Origin: Parapedobacter koreensis
GTDB taxonomy: Bacteria > Bacteroidota > Bacteroidia > Sphingobacteriales > Sphingobacteriaceae
NCBI RefSeq assembly: GCF_900109365.1
Contig: NZ_FNZR01000002.1
Span: 558,001 to 622,000, forward strand
Length of the DNA stretch: 64,000 nt
Direction of reading: 5' to 3'
In this document: piece by piece, positions 20,118-28,943 of the stretch
Layout of the letters: every line of letters begins with the position of its first letter
How positions within the stretch are numbered: the stretch's first letter is position 1
The notes under the pieces: model-generated
Database searches by the model: none
The model's input: the letters and a program-made list of their open reading frames with translations, nothing else
What the model was told of the DNA's origin: nothing
Made by a program: the position numbers and the translations under genes

Positions 20118-21122
20118 TCAATAAAGGATTTTGTACACCAACTCCTTGAGCAAATCACCTTGTTCCATGTTTACCGCATTCAACCCTTTTGATTTTAGAT
20201 CATATTCACGCAGGTAAGCGATGACGTCAAAGGTCTTCCGACGGTTGTAACTACGCGCCGCTATATCATATTCCTTGGTAAAAAAAGGATGCACGCCAAG
20301 TTCCCGTGCCACGACTTGGGGGGACTTATCAGCAAGGTAATGGTATTTTAATATTTTCGTGAAATACCCACCCATGACACCCAGGATTACCTGTATAGGG
20401 TTGCTGCGTGGGTTAGCGGCAAAATAGTCTACGATTTGGAAAGCTTTGCCGACATCCCGTTTGGCTAGGGCGGTATTCAGTTCAAAAACATTGAAGTCTT
20501 TGCTAATGCCAATGTTGCGTTCGATATCGCCCGCCGTAATCTCCTGCCCCTTGGGCACATTGAGCATCAACTTTTCCAGCTCGTTGACCACCTTAGACAA
20601 ATCAGTGCCCAGGTATTCCGCCATCATCGCCGCAGCCTGGGGGTGAATGTTCCACCCCTTGTCCTTCACAAACGCTGTTATCCAGGGTGCCACTTTATCA
20701 TCGTAGAGCTTAGCCGATTCCAGCACTACCCCTATTTTCTCTGCCAGCTTATAGCTCTTTTTGCGTTTGTCGAATTTAGCGTGTTTATGAGCGAACACCA
20801 ATACAGTGCTTTTCATTGGGTTTTCCAAGTATGCCGTAAACAAAGCATCGTCCTTCCATTTAAGGTTCTGCGCCTCCTTCACGACAATCACTTGATATTC
20901 ACTCATCATCGGATAGCGTTTAGCCGCATTTACGATGGTGGTGAAATCGGTATCCTTTCCATACAAAACCGTTTGGTCAAATCCCTTTTGGGCATCATCC
21001 AGCACATGCTCCTCCATATAATTACTCACCAAATCGATGTAATACGGTTCTTCCCCGTGCAGCAAATACACCGGCTGGAGCTTCTTGCTTTTGATATCAG
21101 CTATGATCTTATTCGCATCCAT
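20118..21122 (-). CDS. holA: DNA polymerase III subunit delta
   Basis: The delta subunit of the clamp loader, which opens the beta sliding clamp. The 334 residues match the usual length. The N-terminal region reads KKLQPVYLLHGEEPYYIDLV (about 13-32), typical of HolA, followed by an AAA+-like fold without a functional P-loop and a C-terminal helical collar domain (about 215-334). It is divergent from the HSDR_N gene, an arrangement I recall as common in Bacteroidota. The start at 21122 gives a standard MDANKIIADIK N-terminus. Confidence 0.9.
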   Translation of the reverse strand: MDANKIIADIKSKKLQPVYLLHGEEPYYIDLVSNYMEEHVLDDAQKGFDQTVLYGKDTDFTTIVNAAKRYPMMSEYQVIVVKEAQNLKWKDDALFTAYLENPMKSTVLVFAHKHAKFDKRKKSYKLAEKIGVVLESAKLYDDKVAPWITAFVKDKGWNIHPQAAAMMAEYLGTDLSKVVNELEKLMLNVPKGQEITAGDIERNIGISKDFNVFELNTALAKRDVGKAFQIVDYFAANPRSNPIQVILGVMGGYFTKILKYHYLADKSPQVVARELGVHPFFTKEYDIAARSYNRRKTFDVIAYLREYDLKSKGLNAVNMEQGDLLKELVYKILY

Positions 21123-21205
21123 CTTTTTGCGCGAACTTAATTTCGCGTCGCCAAATTAAACATTATGTTCCATCTGCAAAAAAAGTTTTCAGCATGTCTG
21201 GCGGT

Positions 21206-21236
21206 TTGCCTTTTCGACACAAGTTGGCTAAGTTTG
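21206..21236 (+). promoter_or_regulatory. Promoter of the HSDR_N gene, placing the start site at the ATG
   Basis: TTG at 21206-21208, a 20-bp spacer, then TAAGTTTG at 21229-21236: a full match to the Bacteroidota consensus. The ATG at 21241 begins only 4 nt after the box, and no later in-frame ATG precedes conserved sequence, so the transcript is probably leaderless or nearly so. Confidence 0.72.
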
Positions 21237-21240
21237 TAAA

Positions 21241-21702
21241 ATGTTTACCCCTATCCCCCTCAATTTGCCTGCCTATCCGGCTAAAATCCAACGAGATGGA
21301 GCCGCATTGTTTATCTTTGACGAACTGCGAAAAAAACAACTCGTGCTGACTCCCGAAGAATGGGTGCGGCAACATTGGGTACAACACCTTATCCGTGCAA
21401 AAAAATACCCCAGAGCACTTATCAGAATCGAAGGAGGACTTACCCTAAATGAAATGTCCAGGCGAAGTGATTTGGTCGTCTATGACAACCTGGGCAAGAA
21501 GATTCTGTTGGCTGAATTCAAGGCCCCTTCGGTTAAAATTACACAAGCCACTTTCGAACAAATAGCCAACTATAATACAGTACATCGAATCCCTTTTTTG
21601 CTAGTCAGCAATGGCTTACAGCATTTCTATTGCCGGATCGATTTTGAGGGAGGAACATTCACCTTTTTGGACGATTTGCCTGAATACCCCCTTGGAGCCT
21701 GA
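21241..21702 (+). CDS. Stand-alone HSDR_N domain protein (type I restriction R N-terminal-like)
   Basis: A 153-residue protein formed entirely of the domain found at the N-terminus of HsdR (PF13588-type), a PD-(D/E)XK nuclease fold. The core is visible: an early Glu in the helix LTPEEWVRQ, then RRSDLVVYD (about 77-85) and ILLAEFKAPS (about 90-99), giving D...ExK catalytic residues. No helicase domain, HsdM or HsdS is present nearby, so it is not a restriction system. Such short versions occur widely in Bacteroidota beside holA. The intact D-ExK suggests a nucleic-acid cleavage or repair role, but function is unknown. Confidence 0.82.
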   Translation: MFTPIPLNLPAYPAKIQRDGAALFIFDELRKKQLVLTPEEWVRQHWVQHLIRAKKYPRALIRIEGGLTLNEMSRRSDLVVYDNLGKKILLAEFKAPSVKITQATFEQIANYNTVHRIPFLLVSNGLQHFYCRIDFEGGTFTFLDDLPEYPLGA

Positions 21703-21716
21703 ATGCGCTCTTAAAA

Positions 21717-21756
21717 CAGACAGTCTGACAGTAAATTTATAAGGCATTTTGACAGT
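21717..21756 (+). promoter_or_regulatory. Candidate regulatory site upstream of clpPX
   Basis: An 11-bp palindrome CAGACAGTCTG (21717-21727) overlaps the first of two direct TGACAGT repeats (21726-21732 and 21750-21756, 24 bp apart). A -7-like TATCTTAG lies at 21840-21847. The repeats could bind a regulator of the protease operon; this is inference only. Confidence 0.3.
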
Positions 21757-21868
21757 TATATTCACGGCAAGAGGCAATGGATCGATGTTTGCCCAACGAG
21801 TAGTACCGTATTGGGTATAAAAAATTAAACGGAATAACCTATCTTAGTAGATTAAACACAACAGAAAA

Positions 21869-22564
21869 ATGGGTATAGATAAAAACGAATTCAGGAAATA
21901 TGCAATTAAGCACCATCGAATTGGTAGCCAACATGTGGATGGTTTCATCTCCCGTGTGGAACAGAAGATGCCTACATCGCTTACGCCTTATATCATTGAA
22001 GAGCGGCAATTGAACGTAGCGCAGATGGACGTGTTTTCACGTTTGATGATGGATCGCATCATTTTCCTTGGCGACGCAGTAACTGATCAGGTGGCAAACA
22101 TCATACAGGCACAGCTGCTCTTTTTACAATCGGCAGATGCTCACCGTGATATCCAAATCTACATCAATTCGCCGGGGGGAAGCGTTTACGCGGGATTAGG
22201 TATTTATGACACGATGCAATATATTACCCCTGACGTCGCTACGATTTGTACAGGCATGGCAGCTTCCATGGGGGCCGTATTGCTTTGTGCCGGTGCTAAG
22301 GGCAAAAGGGCAGCATTAACCCATTCCCGGGTGATGATACACCAGCCCTCCGGTGGTGCGCAAGGCGTAGCAGCTGATATGGAAATCAACCTCCGCGAAA
22401 TGCTTAAACTCAAAAAAGAGCTGTACGAAATCATTTCGCAACATTCGGGAAAACCCTATGAATGGGTGGAGAAATCGTCCGATCGCGACTATTGGATGAC
22501 CTCTTCTGAAGCCAAAGAACATGGCATGGTAGATGAGGTGCTTACCTCCAAAAAGGAAAAATAA
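21869..22564 (+). CDS. clpP: ATP-dependent Clp protease proteolytic subunit
   Basis: Serine protease that forms the tetradecameric chamber working with ClpX. The 231 residues are slightly longer than the E. coli form, with a short N-terminal extension. The catalytic Ser is in [11 protein letters not shown] (about residue 132), the His in MIHQPSGG (about 157), and the Asp lies further on. The ATG at 21869 is the only sensible start. It ends 2 nt before clpX. In many relatives trigger factor precedes clpP; here an HSDR_N gene does. Confidence 0.97.
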   Translation: MGIDKNEFRKYAIKHHRIGSQHVDGFISRVEQKMPTSLTPYIIEERQLNVAQMDVFSRLMMDRIIFLGDAVTDQVANIIQAQLLFLQSADAHRDIQIYINSPGGSVYAGLGIYDTMQYITPDVATICTGMAASMGAVLLCAGAKGKRAALTHSRVMIHQPSGGAQGVAADMEINLREMLKLKKELYEIISQHSGKPYEWVEKSSDRDYWMTSSEAKEHGMVDEVLTSKKEK

Positions 22565-22566
22565 AA

Positions 22567-23814
22567 ATGGCAAAAAATATGAAAGAAGTGACTTGTTCAT
22601 TTTGCGGGATACGTAAACAAGACGCTTTGATGCTCATTGCGGGTGACGGCGCGCACATCTGCGATCGCTGTATCACCCAAGCCAATGAAATACTGACGGA
22701 AGAGATGAATCTCCGGAAAAGCAAGGCGCTTCAAACCACGTTGAAGCTGATACGCCCCATTGAGATTAAGGAGCACCTTGATCAGTATGTCATTGGCCAA
22801 GATGACGCAAAAAAGGTGATGGCTGTATCGGTCTATAACCACTACAAGCGGCTCAACCAAAAGATTGATAAGGATGAAATCGAGATCGAGAAATCCAACA
22901 TCATCATGGTTGGCGAGACGGGAACCGGCAAGACCTTACTGGCTAAGACAATTGCCAAAATCCTGAATGTGCCCTTCTGCATATGCGATGCGACGGTACT
23001 TACCGAAGCCGGCTATGTTGGCGAAGATGTGGAAAGTATACTTACCCGCCTATTGCAAGCTGCGGATTACGATGTTGCTGCCGCCGAACGGGGGATTATA
23101 TACATCGATGAGATTGACAAAATCGCACGGAAGAGTGATAACCCCTCCATTACCCGCGATGTATCCGGTGAAGGTGTTCAACAGGCACTCTTGAAAATTT
23201 TGGAAGGTACGATTGTAAACGTCCCACCACAGGGCGGGCGCAAGCATCCCGATCAGAAAATGATTGCCGTGAATACCAACAACATCCTGTTTATTTGTGG
23301 CGGAGCGTTTGATGGTATACAGAAAAAAATAGCCAACCGTTTACGTACGCAAACCATTGGGTATAAAGTCAACAAGGAAGATGTCGATATCGACATGAAT
23401 AACCTGTACAAATACATTACACCGCAGGATCTCAAAAATTATGGGCTTATTCCTGAGCTTATCGGCAGGTTACCCGTATTGACTTACCTCAACCCCCTTG
23501 ACAAGGATACGTTGTTGAACATCCTTACCGAGCCCAGAAATGCCTTGATAAAGCAATACAGGAAGCTGTTTGACTACGAAGGGGTCGAATTGAAGTTTGA
23601 CGAGGACGTATTTCAATTCATCGTGGATAAGGCGGATGAATTTAAGCTCGGAGCTCGCGGGCTCCGTTCCATCTGCGAGGCGATCATGCTGGATGCCATG
23701 TTTGAGATTCCTTCCGCGAAGAGTAAAACTGAGCAAAAAGAGTTTTATATCTCGCTCGAATACGCCAAACACAAATTCGAAAAGTCGGATTTGAAAAAGC
23801 TGAAAGCCGCATAA
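22567..23814 (+). CDS. clpX: ATP-dependent Clp protease ATP-binding subunit
   Basis: AAA+ unfoldase feeding substrates to ClpP; 415 residues, normal length. The N-terminal zinc domain shows CSFCGIRK and CDRCI (about 11-38). The AAA+ module has Walker A GETGTGKT (about 117), Walker B in YIDEIDKI, the pore loop GYVGED (about 143-148), an RKH-type loop and the IGF-like loop region near 260. It is co-transcribed with clpP and followed by a strong intrinsic terminator. Confidence 0.97.
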   Translation: MAKNMKEVTCSFCGIRKQDALMLIAGDGAHICDRCITQANEILTEEMNLRKSKALQTTLKLIRPIEIKEHLDQYVIGQDDAKKVMAVSVYNHYKRLNQKIDKDEIEIEKSNIIMVGETGTGKTLLAKTIAKILNVPFCICDATVLTEAGYVGEDVESILTRLLQAADYDVAAAERGIIYIDEIDKIARKSDNPSITRDVSGEGVQQALLKILEGTIVNVPPQGGRKHPDQKMIAVNTNNILFICGGAFDGIQKKIANRLRTQTIGYKVNKEDVDIDMNNLYKYITPQDLKNYGLIPELIGRLPVLTYLNPLDKDTLLNILTEPRNALIKQYRKLFDYEGVELKFDEDVFQFIVDKADEFKLGARGLRSICEAIMLDAMFEIPSAKSKTEQKEFYISLEYAKHKFEKSDLKKLKAA

Positions 23815-23818
23815 CCTA

Positions 23819-23850
23819 ATCCCCCGCCTGAAACGGGGGATTTTTATTTT
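23819..23850 (+). terminator. Intrinsic terminator after clpPX
   Basis: An 8-bp perfect stem (ATCCCCCG, 23819-23826, with CGGGGGAT, 23834-23841), a 7-nt loop and a T-rich tail to 23850. It ends the clpPX operon immediately before the AMP nucleosidase gene. Confidence 0.9.
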
Positions 23851-23858
23851 AGATCGTT

Positions 23859-24680
23859 ATGGCACAAGAAAAAATAAAGCCCGTGCAAAGCCCGATCAAA
23901 CCGGGACTAAAAACAAAAGAGGATATCGTGAACAACTGGTTGCCCAGGTATACTAGTCGTCCGTTGGAAGAATTCGGCAAATATATCCTGCTTACCAACT
24001 TTTCCAATTACGTTAAGTTGTTTTCCGAGATGCACGACAATGCCCCCATTATGGGACTGGACAAACCAATGCAGAGTGTGACTGCCGAAGGAATCACGAT
24101 AATCAATTTCGGCATGGGAAGTCCCATGGCAGCCACCGTCATGGATCTGCTGTCGGCTATTGCGCCCAAAGCAGTTTTATTCTTGGGCAAAGCCGGTGGG
24201 CTTAAGAAAAAGAATAAAATAGGCGATTTTGTGCTCCCTATCGCCGCCATCCGGGGCGAAGGTACGTCCAATGACTATTTTCCGCCTGAAGTACCTGCAT
24301 TGCCAGCTTTTGCGTTGCAGAAGGCCATATCGACGACGATACGCGATCATTCGTTGGATTATTGGACGGGCACGGTATATACGACGAACAGACGGGTATG
24401 GGAGCACGACAGGGCGTTCAAACGTTACCTCAAAAGTATCCGTGCGATGTTGGTGGATATGGAAACGGCTACTATTTTTTCGGTAGGTTTTGCCAACAAG
24501 ATTCCTACAGGTGCCCTGCTTCTCGTATCGGACCAACCGATGATCCCCGAGGGCGTAAAAACCGTGGAGAGTGACTCCAGTGTCACGGCCTCATACGTAG
24601 AAACCCACCTTACGGTAGGTATTGAATCGCTGCGACAACTCATCAATAACGGGCTTACCGTAAAACACCTGAAATTTTAA
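23859..24680 (+). CDS. AMP nucleosidase, short Bacteroidota type
   Basis: Hydrolyses AMP to adenine and ribose 5-phosphate, or a related nucleotide reaction, in purine salvage. At 273 residues it lacks the long N-terminal domain of E. coli Amn and matches the compact form. The nucleoside phosphorylase fold is visible: NFGMGSPMAATVMDLL (about 87-102), FLGKAGGLKK (about 114-123), and the base/ribose-binding VDMETATIFSVG segment (about 198-209). It starts 9 nt past the clpX terminator tail and is probably its own transcription unit. Confidence 0.88.
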   Translation: MAQEKIKPVQSPIKPGLKTKEDIVNNWLPRYTSRPLEEFGKYILLTNFSNYVKLFSEMHDNAPIMGLDKPMQSVTAEGITIINFGMGSPMAATVMDLLSAIAPKAVLFLGKAGGLKKKNKIGDFVLPIAAIRGEGTSNDYFPPEVPALPAFALQKAISTTIRDHSLDYWTGTVYTTNRRVWEHDRAFKRYLKSIRAMLVDMETATIFSVGFANKIPTGALLLVSDQPMIPEGVKTVESDSSVTASYVETHLTVGIESLRQLINNGLTVKHLKF

Positions 24681-24713
24681 TCGTTTACAGCTACCCATAC
24701 CAACCCTTATTCC

Positions 24714-24721
24714 TATTTTTG
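24714..24721 (+). promoter_or_regulatory. -7 box of the cysteine/cystathionine synthase gene
   Basis: TATTTTTG, identical to the lacI -7 box, lies 24 nt before the ATG at 24746. No clear -33 TTG is seen. Confidence 0.5.
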
Positions 24722-24745
24722 TAAAAACGAGTAAAAGGGTAGACA

Positions 24746-26107
24746 ATGTGGCACAACAATATATTGGAAACCATTGGTAATACGCCTTTGGTCAAGCTCA
24801 ATACCATCACCAAAGGCATAAGGGGCACCTTATTGGTCAAGGTAGAAACCGCAAATCCTGGCAACTCCATTAAGGATCGGATGGCGGTAAAAATGATTGA
24901 AGATGCCGAAAAGGCAGGATTGCTCAAACCCGGTGGAACCATTATCGAGGGTACGTCAGGCAACACCGGCATGGGCTTAGCCATTGCAGCCGTCATCAAA
25001 GGGTATCGGTGTATCTTTACGACCACGGATAAGCAATCCAAGGAAAAAATCGATGCACTGCGCGCATTCGGGGCCGAAGTTATTGTCTGTCCCACCAATG
25101 TCGACCCGGAAGATCCACGCTCCTACTACTCGGTTTCTAGCCGATTGGAACGCGAAATCCCCAATTCATGGAAAGCAAACCAATACGACAACCTCTCCAA
25201 TACCCAAGCACACTACGAGCAGACAGGCCCGGAAATATGGGAACAGACGGAGGGTAAAATCACCCACTTCGTTGCAGGCGTAGGTACCGGGGGCACGATT
25301 AGCGGCGTGGGTAGGTACCTCAAGGAAAAAAATCCCAACATACAGGTATGGGGAATCGATTCATATGGATCCGTGTTCAAGAAATACAAGGAAACAGGCG
25401 TATTCGACAAGGACGAGATTTATCCATACATCACAGAAGGCATCGGGGAAGATTTTCTGCCAAAGAACGTGGATTTTGACGTTATTGATCTATTTGAGAA
25501 AGTGACGGACAAGGATGCTGCGTTGATGACCCGCGAAATCGCGCGTAAAGAAGGCATATTTGCAGGTAATTCGTCTGGAGCTGCCGTAGCGGGCCTCTTG
25601 CAGCTTAGGGATAAGCTTACCGATGATGCTGTCGTTGTCGTCATTTTACATGACCACGGATCCCGCTATATGGGCAAAATGTATAATGATGATTGGCTCC
25701 GCGAACGCGGATTTCTCAAAGACGAAAAACTGACAGCGCAATCCATCCTAAAAAAACGCGGCAACGTGCCCATTGTCACAGCAGATGCGGAGCAATCCGT
25801 GATGGAGACGTTCAACACGATGAAGACGCTTAATATCTCGCAAATCCCCGTGACACAGCACGGAATGGTCGTTGGCAAAGTTACCGAAGCGGACATCCTG
25901 CATGCGTTGCTGGAAAATCCGGGGTTACGATCAGCCCAGGTTGTAGAAATCTGTACCTCGCCCTTCCCCTTTGTGGACCTCCGTACGTCCATCGATAAGA
26001 TATCATCCCTTATCCATCAAGACAACCAAGCCGTGTTGGTGGAGGATGAGTCGGGCGAGCTTGCGATTATCACGCAATACGATATCATCAATGCCATTTC
26101 CGGATAA
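24746..26107 (+). CDS. PLP-dependent cystathionine beta-synthase / cysteine synthase with CBS pair
   Basis: Fold-type II PLP enzyme that condenses serine (or O-acetylserine) with homocysteine or sulfide. The 453 residues have a catalytic domain (1-320) with the PLP lysine in NSIKDRMA (about residue 43), substrate loop EGTSGNTGMG (about 69-78) and phosphate-binding GVGTGGTISG (about 178-187), followed by two CBS motifs (about 340-453). The tandem CBS domains favour a cystathionine beta-synthase-like, nucleotide- or SAM-regulated enzyme over plain CysK. No sulfur-pathway partner lies nearby, so the acceptor is not settled. Confidence 0.85.
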   Translation: MWHNNILETIGNTPLVKLNTITKGIRGTLLVKVETANPGNSIKDRMAVKMIEDAEKAGLLKPGGTIIEGTSGNTGMGLAIAAVIKGYRCIFTTTDKQSKEKIDALRAFGAEVIVCPTNVDPEDPRSYYSVSSRLEREIPNSWKANQYDNLSNTQAHYEQTGPEIWEQTEGKITHFVAGVGTGGTISGVGRYLKEKNPNIQVWGIDSYGSVFKKYKETGVFDKDEIYPYITEGIGEDFLPKNVDFDVIDLFEKVTDKDAALMTREIARKEGIFAGNSSGAAVAGLLQLRDKLTDDAVVVVILHDHGSRYMGKMYNDDWLRERGFLKDEKLTAQSILKKRGNVPIVTADAEQSVMETFNTMKTLNISQIPVTQHGMVVGKVTEADILHALLENPGLRSAQVVEICTSPFPFVDLRTSIDKISSLIHQDNQAVLVEDESGELAIITQYDIINAISG

Positions 26108-26109
26108 GT

Positions 26110-26145
26110 AAAAAAGCCCGAAACTTATCGTTCCAGGCTTTTAAA
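26110..26145 (+). terminator. Intrinsic terminator after the CBS-domain synthase gene
   Basis: AAAAGCC (26112-26118) pairs with GGCTTTT (26136-26142) around an inner partly paired GAAAC/GTTCC arm. A-run and T-run flanks make it potentially bidirectional. Confidence 0.7.
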
Positions 26146-26158
26146 TCTTCTAATGCAC

Positions 26159-26192
26159 TACGTCTATGTACTAAGTACTAAAGACGAAGTAC
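26159..26192. repeat. Imperfect 7-bp period tract (GTACT-type)
   Basis: Five consecutive heptamers: TACGTCT, ATGTACT, AAGTACT, AAAGACG, AAGTACC. It lies between the terminator and the YceI stop. It is one of four intergenic tracts with the same period but different units. Confidence 0.6.
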
Positions 26193-26202
26193 CACTGAAC
26201 CG

Positions 26203-26832
26203 TTATGCTCCAGCTACCAGTGTAATTTTCAAGTTGATCTCTTTGCTAATTAAGTCGTCAGCCTGGCCTGCGTAACTCACGCCCCAATCCTCACGGGCAA
26301 TATTGAAATCTGCAGTCGCTTTCACAGCAGTATCACTTGCTTCTTCTACGTGAGCATCAAATGTGATATTTTTAGTGACACCGCGCAATGTCAAGTTACC
26401 TGAAACGACTATCACACCAGCTTCGGTTCCGTCCGTTACGCCGGTGACCTCAAACGTTGCTTCAGGATGGTTTTCCACATCAAAGAAATCAGCTGATTTA
26501 AGGTGTCCTTCCAGCTTACCCTTATATTCGCCTTCCAAATCTTGATTCGTGATGGTATTCAGATCAATGACAAAATTGCCACCGACAAGCTTCCCGCCTT
26601 CGACTGCCAATGATCCCGATTTAATCTTAACAGTACCATGGTGTTGGCCACTTACTTTCCTTCCTGTCCATGTTACGGTAGATGCCGTGGTATCCACCGC
26701 CAATTCATTGCCTGAAGCAGCAACGGCTGTTTCCACACTGTCTGTCGTTTCTGCCTTTTTTCCTTCCGGATTGCTTACACAGGATACCAATAAGCATACC
26801 CCAGCTGTTAATGATAAAAACACTTTTTCCAT
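26203..26832 (-). CDS. YceI-family lipoprotein
   Basis: A 209-residue protein with a lipoprotein signal (LLVSC, Cys 18), a low-complexity linker (about 20-45), then a YceI lipocalin-like barrel. Family features include STVTWTGRKVSG (about 52-63), the HLKSADFFDVENHPEATF block (about 110-127) and a C-terminal INLKITLVA strand. YceI proteins bind amphiphiles such as polyisoprenoids; the ligand here is unknown. It is a single gene with its own -7 box. Confidence 0.9.
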   Translation of the reverse strand: MEKVFLSLTAGVCLLVSCVSNPEGKKAETTDSVETAVAASGNELAVDTTASTVTWTGRKVSGQHHGTVKIKSGSLAVEGGKLVGGNFVIDLNTITNQDLEGEYKGKLEGHLKSADFFDVENHPEATFEVTGVTDGTEAGVIVVSGNLTLRGVTKNITFDAHVEEASDTAVKATADFNIAREDWGVSYAGQADDLISKEINLKITLVAGA

Positions 26833-26877
26833 GATTCTAACGATTAAGTAATTTGATGGTTAAACATTTATTTTGTG

Positions 26878-26885
26878 CAAAAATA
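26878..26885 (-). promoter_or_regulatory. -7 box of the YceI gene
   Basis: On the minus strand TATTTTTG, 45 nt upstream of the ATG at 26832. No -33 TTG is seen at the expected spacing. Confidence 0.45.
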
Positions 26886-26947
26886 TGAATCGGCAGCCAT
26901 TTTTCACGTTATACTGGAAAAATAACAATTATCAGACAAAATTGTTC

Positions 26948-28273
26948 TTAGTGGAGCGATGGATTTGTTTCAACACGCCTGATATCTGCCCCTAAGGCTT
27001 GCAGACGGCTTTCAATATCTTGGTATCCACGCTCAATCTGTTCGATGTTATGGATAATGGACTTGCCCTGAGCAGATAACGCAGCAATTAAGAGTGAAAC
27101 TCCCGCTCGGATATCCGGCGAGGTCATTTCAATGCCCCGCAGCTTAAAAGCCTTGTTGAGACCGATTACCGTAGCCCGGTGTGGATCACAGAGGATGATC
27201 TGGGCTCCCATATCAATCAGCTTATCAACAAAAAACAGCCTGCTTTCAAACATTTTCTGATGGATAAGCACATTCCCTTTCGCCTGTGTGGCCATGACCA
27301 ATACGATACTTAATAGGTCGGGCGTAAAGCCGGGCCAGGGTGCATCGGCCACGGTCAGAATCGAACCATCGATAAAGGTATCAATCTCATAGTTCTTTTG
27401 GGATGGAATATAGATATCATCGCCTCGGAGTTCAAACTGGACACCCAGTTTTGCAAAGACCGACGGGATAATACCCAATTCGTGATAATGCACATCTTTT
27501 ATCGTGATTTCCGATTCCGTCATAGCAGCCAGGCCGATAAAGGAGCCTATTTCAATCATGTCCGGCAACATCCGGTGTTCGGTACCCCCCAAATAGTCCA
27601 CGCCCTCAATGGTCAGCAGGTTGGAGCCTATGCCCGAGATTTTTGCTCCCATCCGGTTCAGCATTTTACAAAGCTGTTGGAGGTAGGGTTCGCAGGCAGC
27701 ATTATAGATCGTGGTCGTACCTTTAGCCAGCACAGCTGCCATTACGACATTAGCTGTTCCGGTCACCGACGCTTCATCCATCAAAATATACGTACCGGTA
27801 AGATTGGTTGCGTCGACATTAAAGAAATGGGCATCCGGGTCATAGTGAAACCTTGCCCCCAACTTTTCAAACCCCAGAAAATGGGTATCCAGTCGCCTAC
27901 GACCAATTTTATCTCCCCCGGGTTTCGGAATTGCAGCCTTACCAAATCGGGCAAGCAGTGGCCCCACGATCATGATGGAACCGCGCAACCCGCTACCTTT
28001 GCTCTTAAATTCCGTCGATCTAAAATAATCGAGGTCAATATCTTTTGCCTGAAAAGTATAGGTGTCTTTGCTTGTCCGGGTTACCTGTACGCCAAGGTCG
28101 CCAAGTAGCTCAATGAGTTTATTGACGTCCTTGATGTCTGGCACATTGCTTATCGTCACTTCCTCCGGGGTCAACAGCACCGCCGATAAGACTTGTAAGG
28201 CTTCATTTTTCGCCCCTTGGGGAATGATAGCGCCTTTCAGCGGCTTTCCCCCGTGAATTTCGAATGCATTCAA
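26948..28273 (-). CDS. murA: UDP-N-acetylglucosamine 1-carboxyvinyltransferase, Asp-type active site
   Basis: First committed step of peptidoglycan synthesis: transfer of enolpyruvate from PEP to UDP-GlcNAc. At 441 residues it is slightly longer than E. coli MurA. Lys-Asn of the active site is in QGAKNEAL (K22, N23). The loop that holds Cys115 in E. coli reads PGGDKIG here, so the Cys is an Asp (D121); this substitution is associated with fosfomycin insensitivity in other bacteria. The start is TTG at 28273, giving the normal MNAFEI N-terminus and overlapping the DUF4290 stop; the nearby ATG is out of frame. Translation is probably coupled to DUF4290. Confidence 0.95.
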   Translation of the reverse strand: MNAFEIHGGKPLKGAIIPQGAKNEALQVLSAVLLTPEEVTISNVPDIKDVNKLIELLGDLGVQVTRTSKDTYTFQAKDIDLDYFRSTEFKSKGSGLRGSIMIVGPLLARFGKAAIPKPGGDKIGRRRLDTHFLGFEKLGARFHYDPDAHFFNVDATNLTGTYILMDEASVTGTANVVMAAVLAKGTTTIYNAACEPYLQQLCKMLNRMGAKISGIGSNLLTIEGVDYLGGTEHRMLPDMIEIGSFIGLAAMTESEITIKDVHYHELGIIPSVFAKLGVQFELRGDDIYIPSQKNYEIDTFIDGSILTVADAPWPGFTPDLLSIVLVMATQAKGNVLIHQKMFESRLFFVDKLIDMGAQIILCDPHRATVIGLNKAFKLRGIEMTSPDIRAGVSLLIAALSAQGKSIIHNIEQIERGYQDIESRLQALGADIRRVETNPSLH

Positions 28274-28923
28274 TGCTTCTTCTTTTTCTTTTGCAGCTTT
28301 TTATTCTTCCCGTTGTTATTTTGCTGTATGGCACCGCCTTTTGTCCGGACACCTGGGGGCGGTGTTTTGAAGTCAAGCTTAGTCAAGCTTACATCAGATC
28401 CAAGTTGCAATTCACCATTAGACAATTCGTGAAGATCGGTTATTATCGTTTCATCCTCTACGGAATCCTTATTCCAAGTCACATAGGCCATTTTCATAAA
28501 ATTGGCGATGGATTGGGTCATACTTTTCCTTTTTTCCAAATCACCAATCCGCTTGGCTTTTTCAATCATCATTTCAACAGTATGACCATAGTGTTTAAAC
28601 CTTATCCGGTGTTGGGGATAGTCCAGCAACTCCGGCATCGGATGAATAGCATCCCGCTCAGGAATGGGATATGGCGAATCCACATCAATTTTAAAATCCG
28701 AGATGATATGCAAGTGATCCCAAAGCTTATGCTTGAAATCAGCCACATCGCGGAGATGTGGATTGAGGAATCCCATCATATCGATGACGACCTGTGCATG
28801 GCGGTTGCGCTCTTCTTTTGTAGGCAACGTACAGATATAATCCACCATATTTTGTACATTCCGTCCATACTCCGCCAAAATTAGTTTTGGCCTTGTGCTA
28901 TTGTAATCAAAATCTATTTCCAT
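28270..28923 (-). CDS. DUF4290 family protein
   Basis: A 217-residue protein of a family conserved in Bacteroidota beside murA; function not known. The conserved region spans about residues 1-180 and is mostly helical, with YGRNVQNMVDYI near 18-29. The C-terminus is a disordered basic tail ending in a lysine run. It overlaps the murA start by four bases, so the two are translationally coupled, which suggests a role linked to cell-wall precursor synthesis (inference). The helicase gene lies 20 nt upstream. Confidence 0.85.
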   Translation of the reverse strand: MEIDFDYNSTRPKLILAEYGRNVQNMVDYICTLPTKEERNRHAQVVIDMMGFLNPHLRDVADFKHKLWDHLHIISDFKIDVDSPYPIPERDAIHPMPELLDYPQHRIRFKHYGHTVEMMIEKAKRIGDLEKRKSMTQSIANFMKMAYVTWNKDSVEDETIITDLHELSNGELQLGSDVSLTKLDFKTPPPGVRTKGGAIQQNNNGKNKKLQKKKKKH

Positions 28924-28943
28924 AAATTATAGTAATTCTTTTT

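Noticed and set aside
21241-21702. Part of a type I restriction or other defence island
   Set aside because: No methylase, specificity subunit, helicase, toxin or mobile element occurs nearby; neighbours are core genes.
27398-28108. 236-codon plus-strand ORF opposite murA
   Set aside because: It is a shadow of murA with atypical composition (Cys/His-rich), no family features and no start signals.
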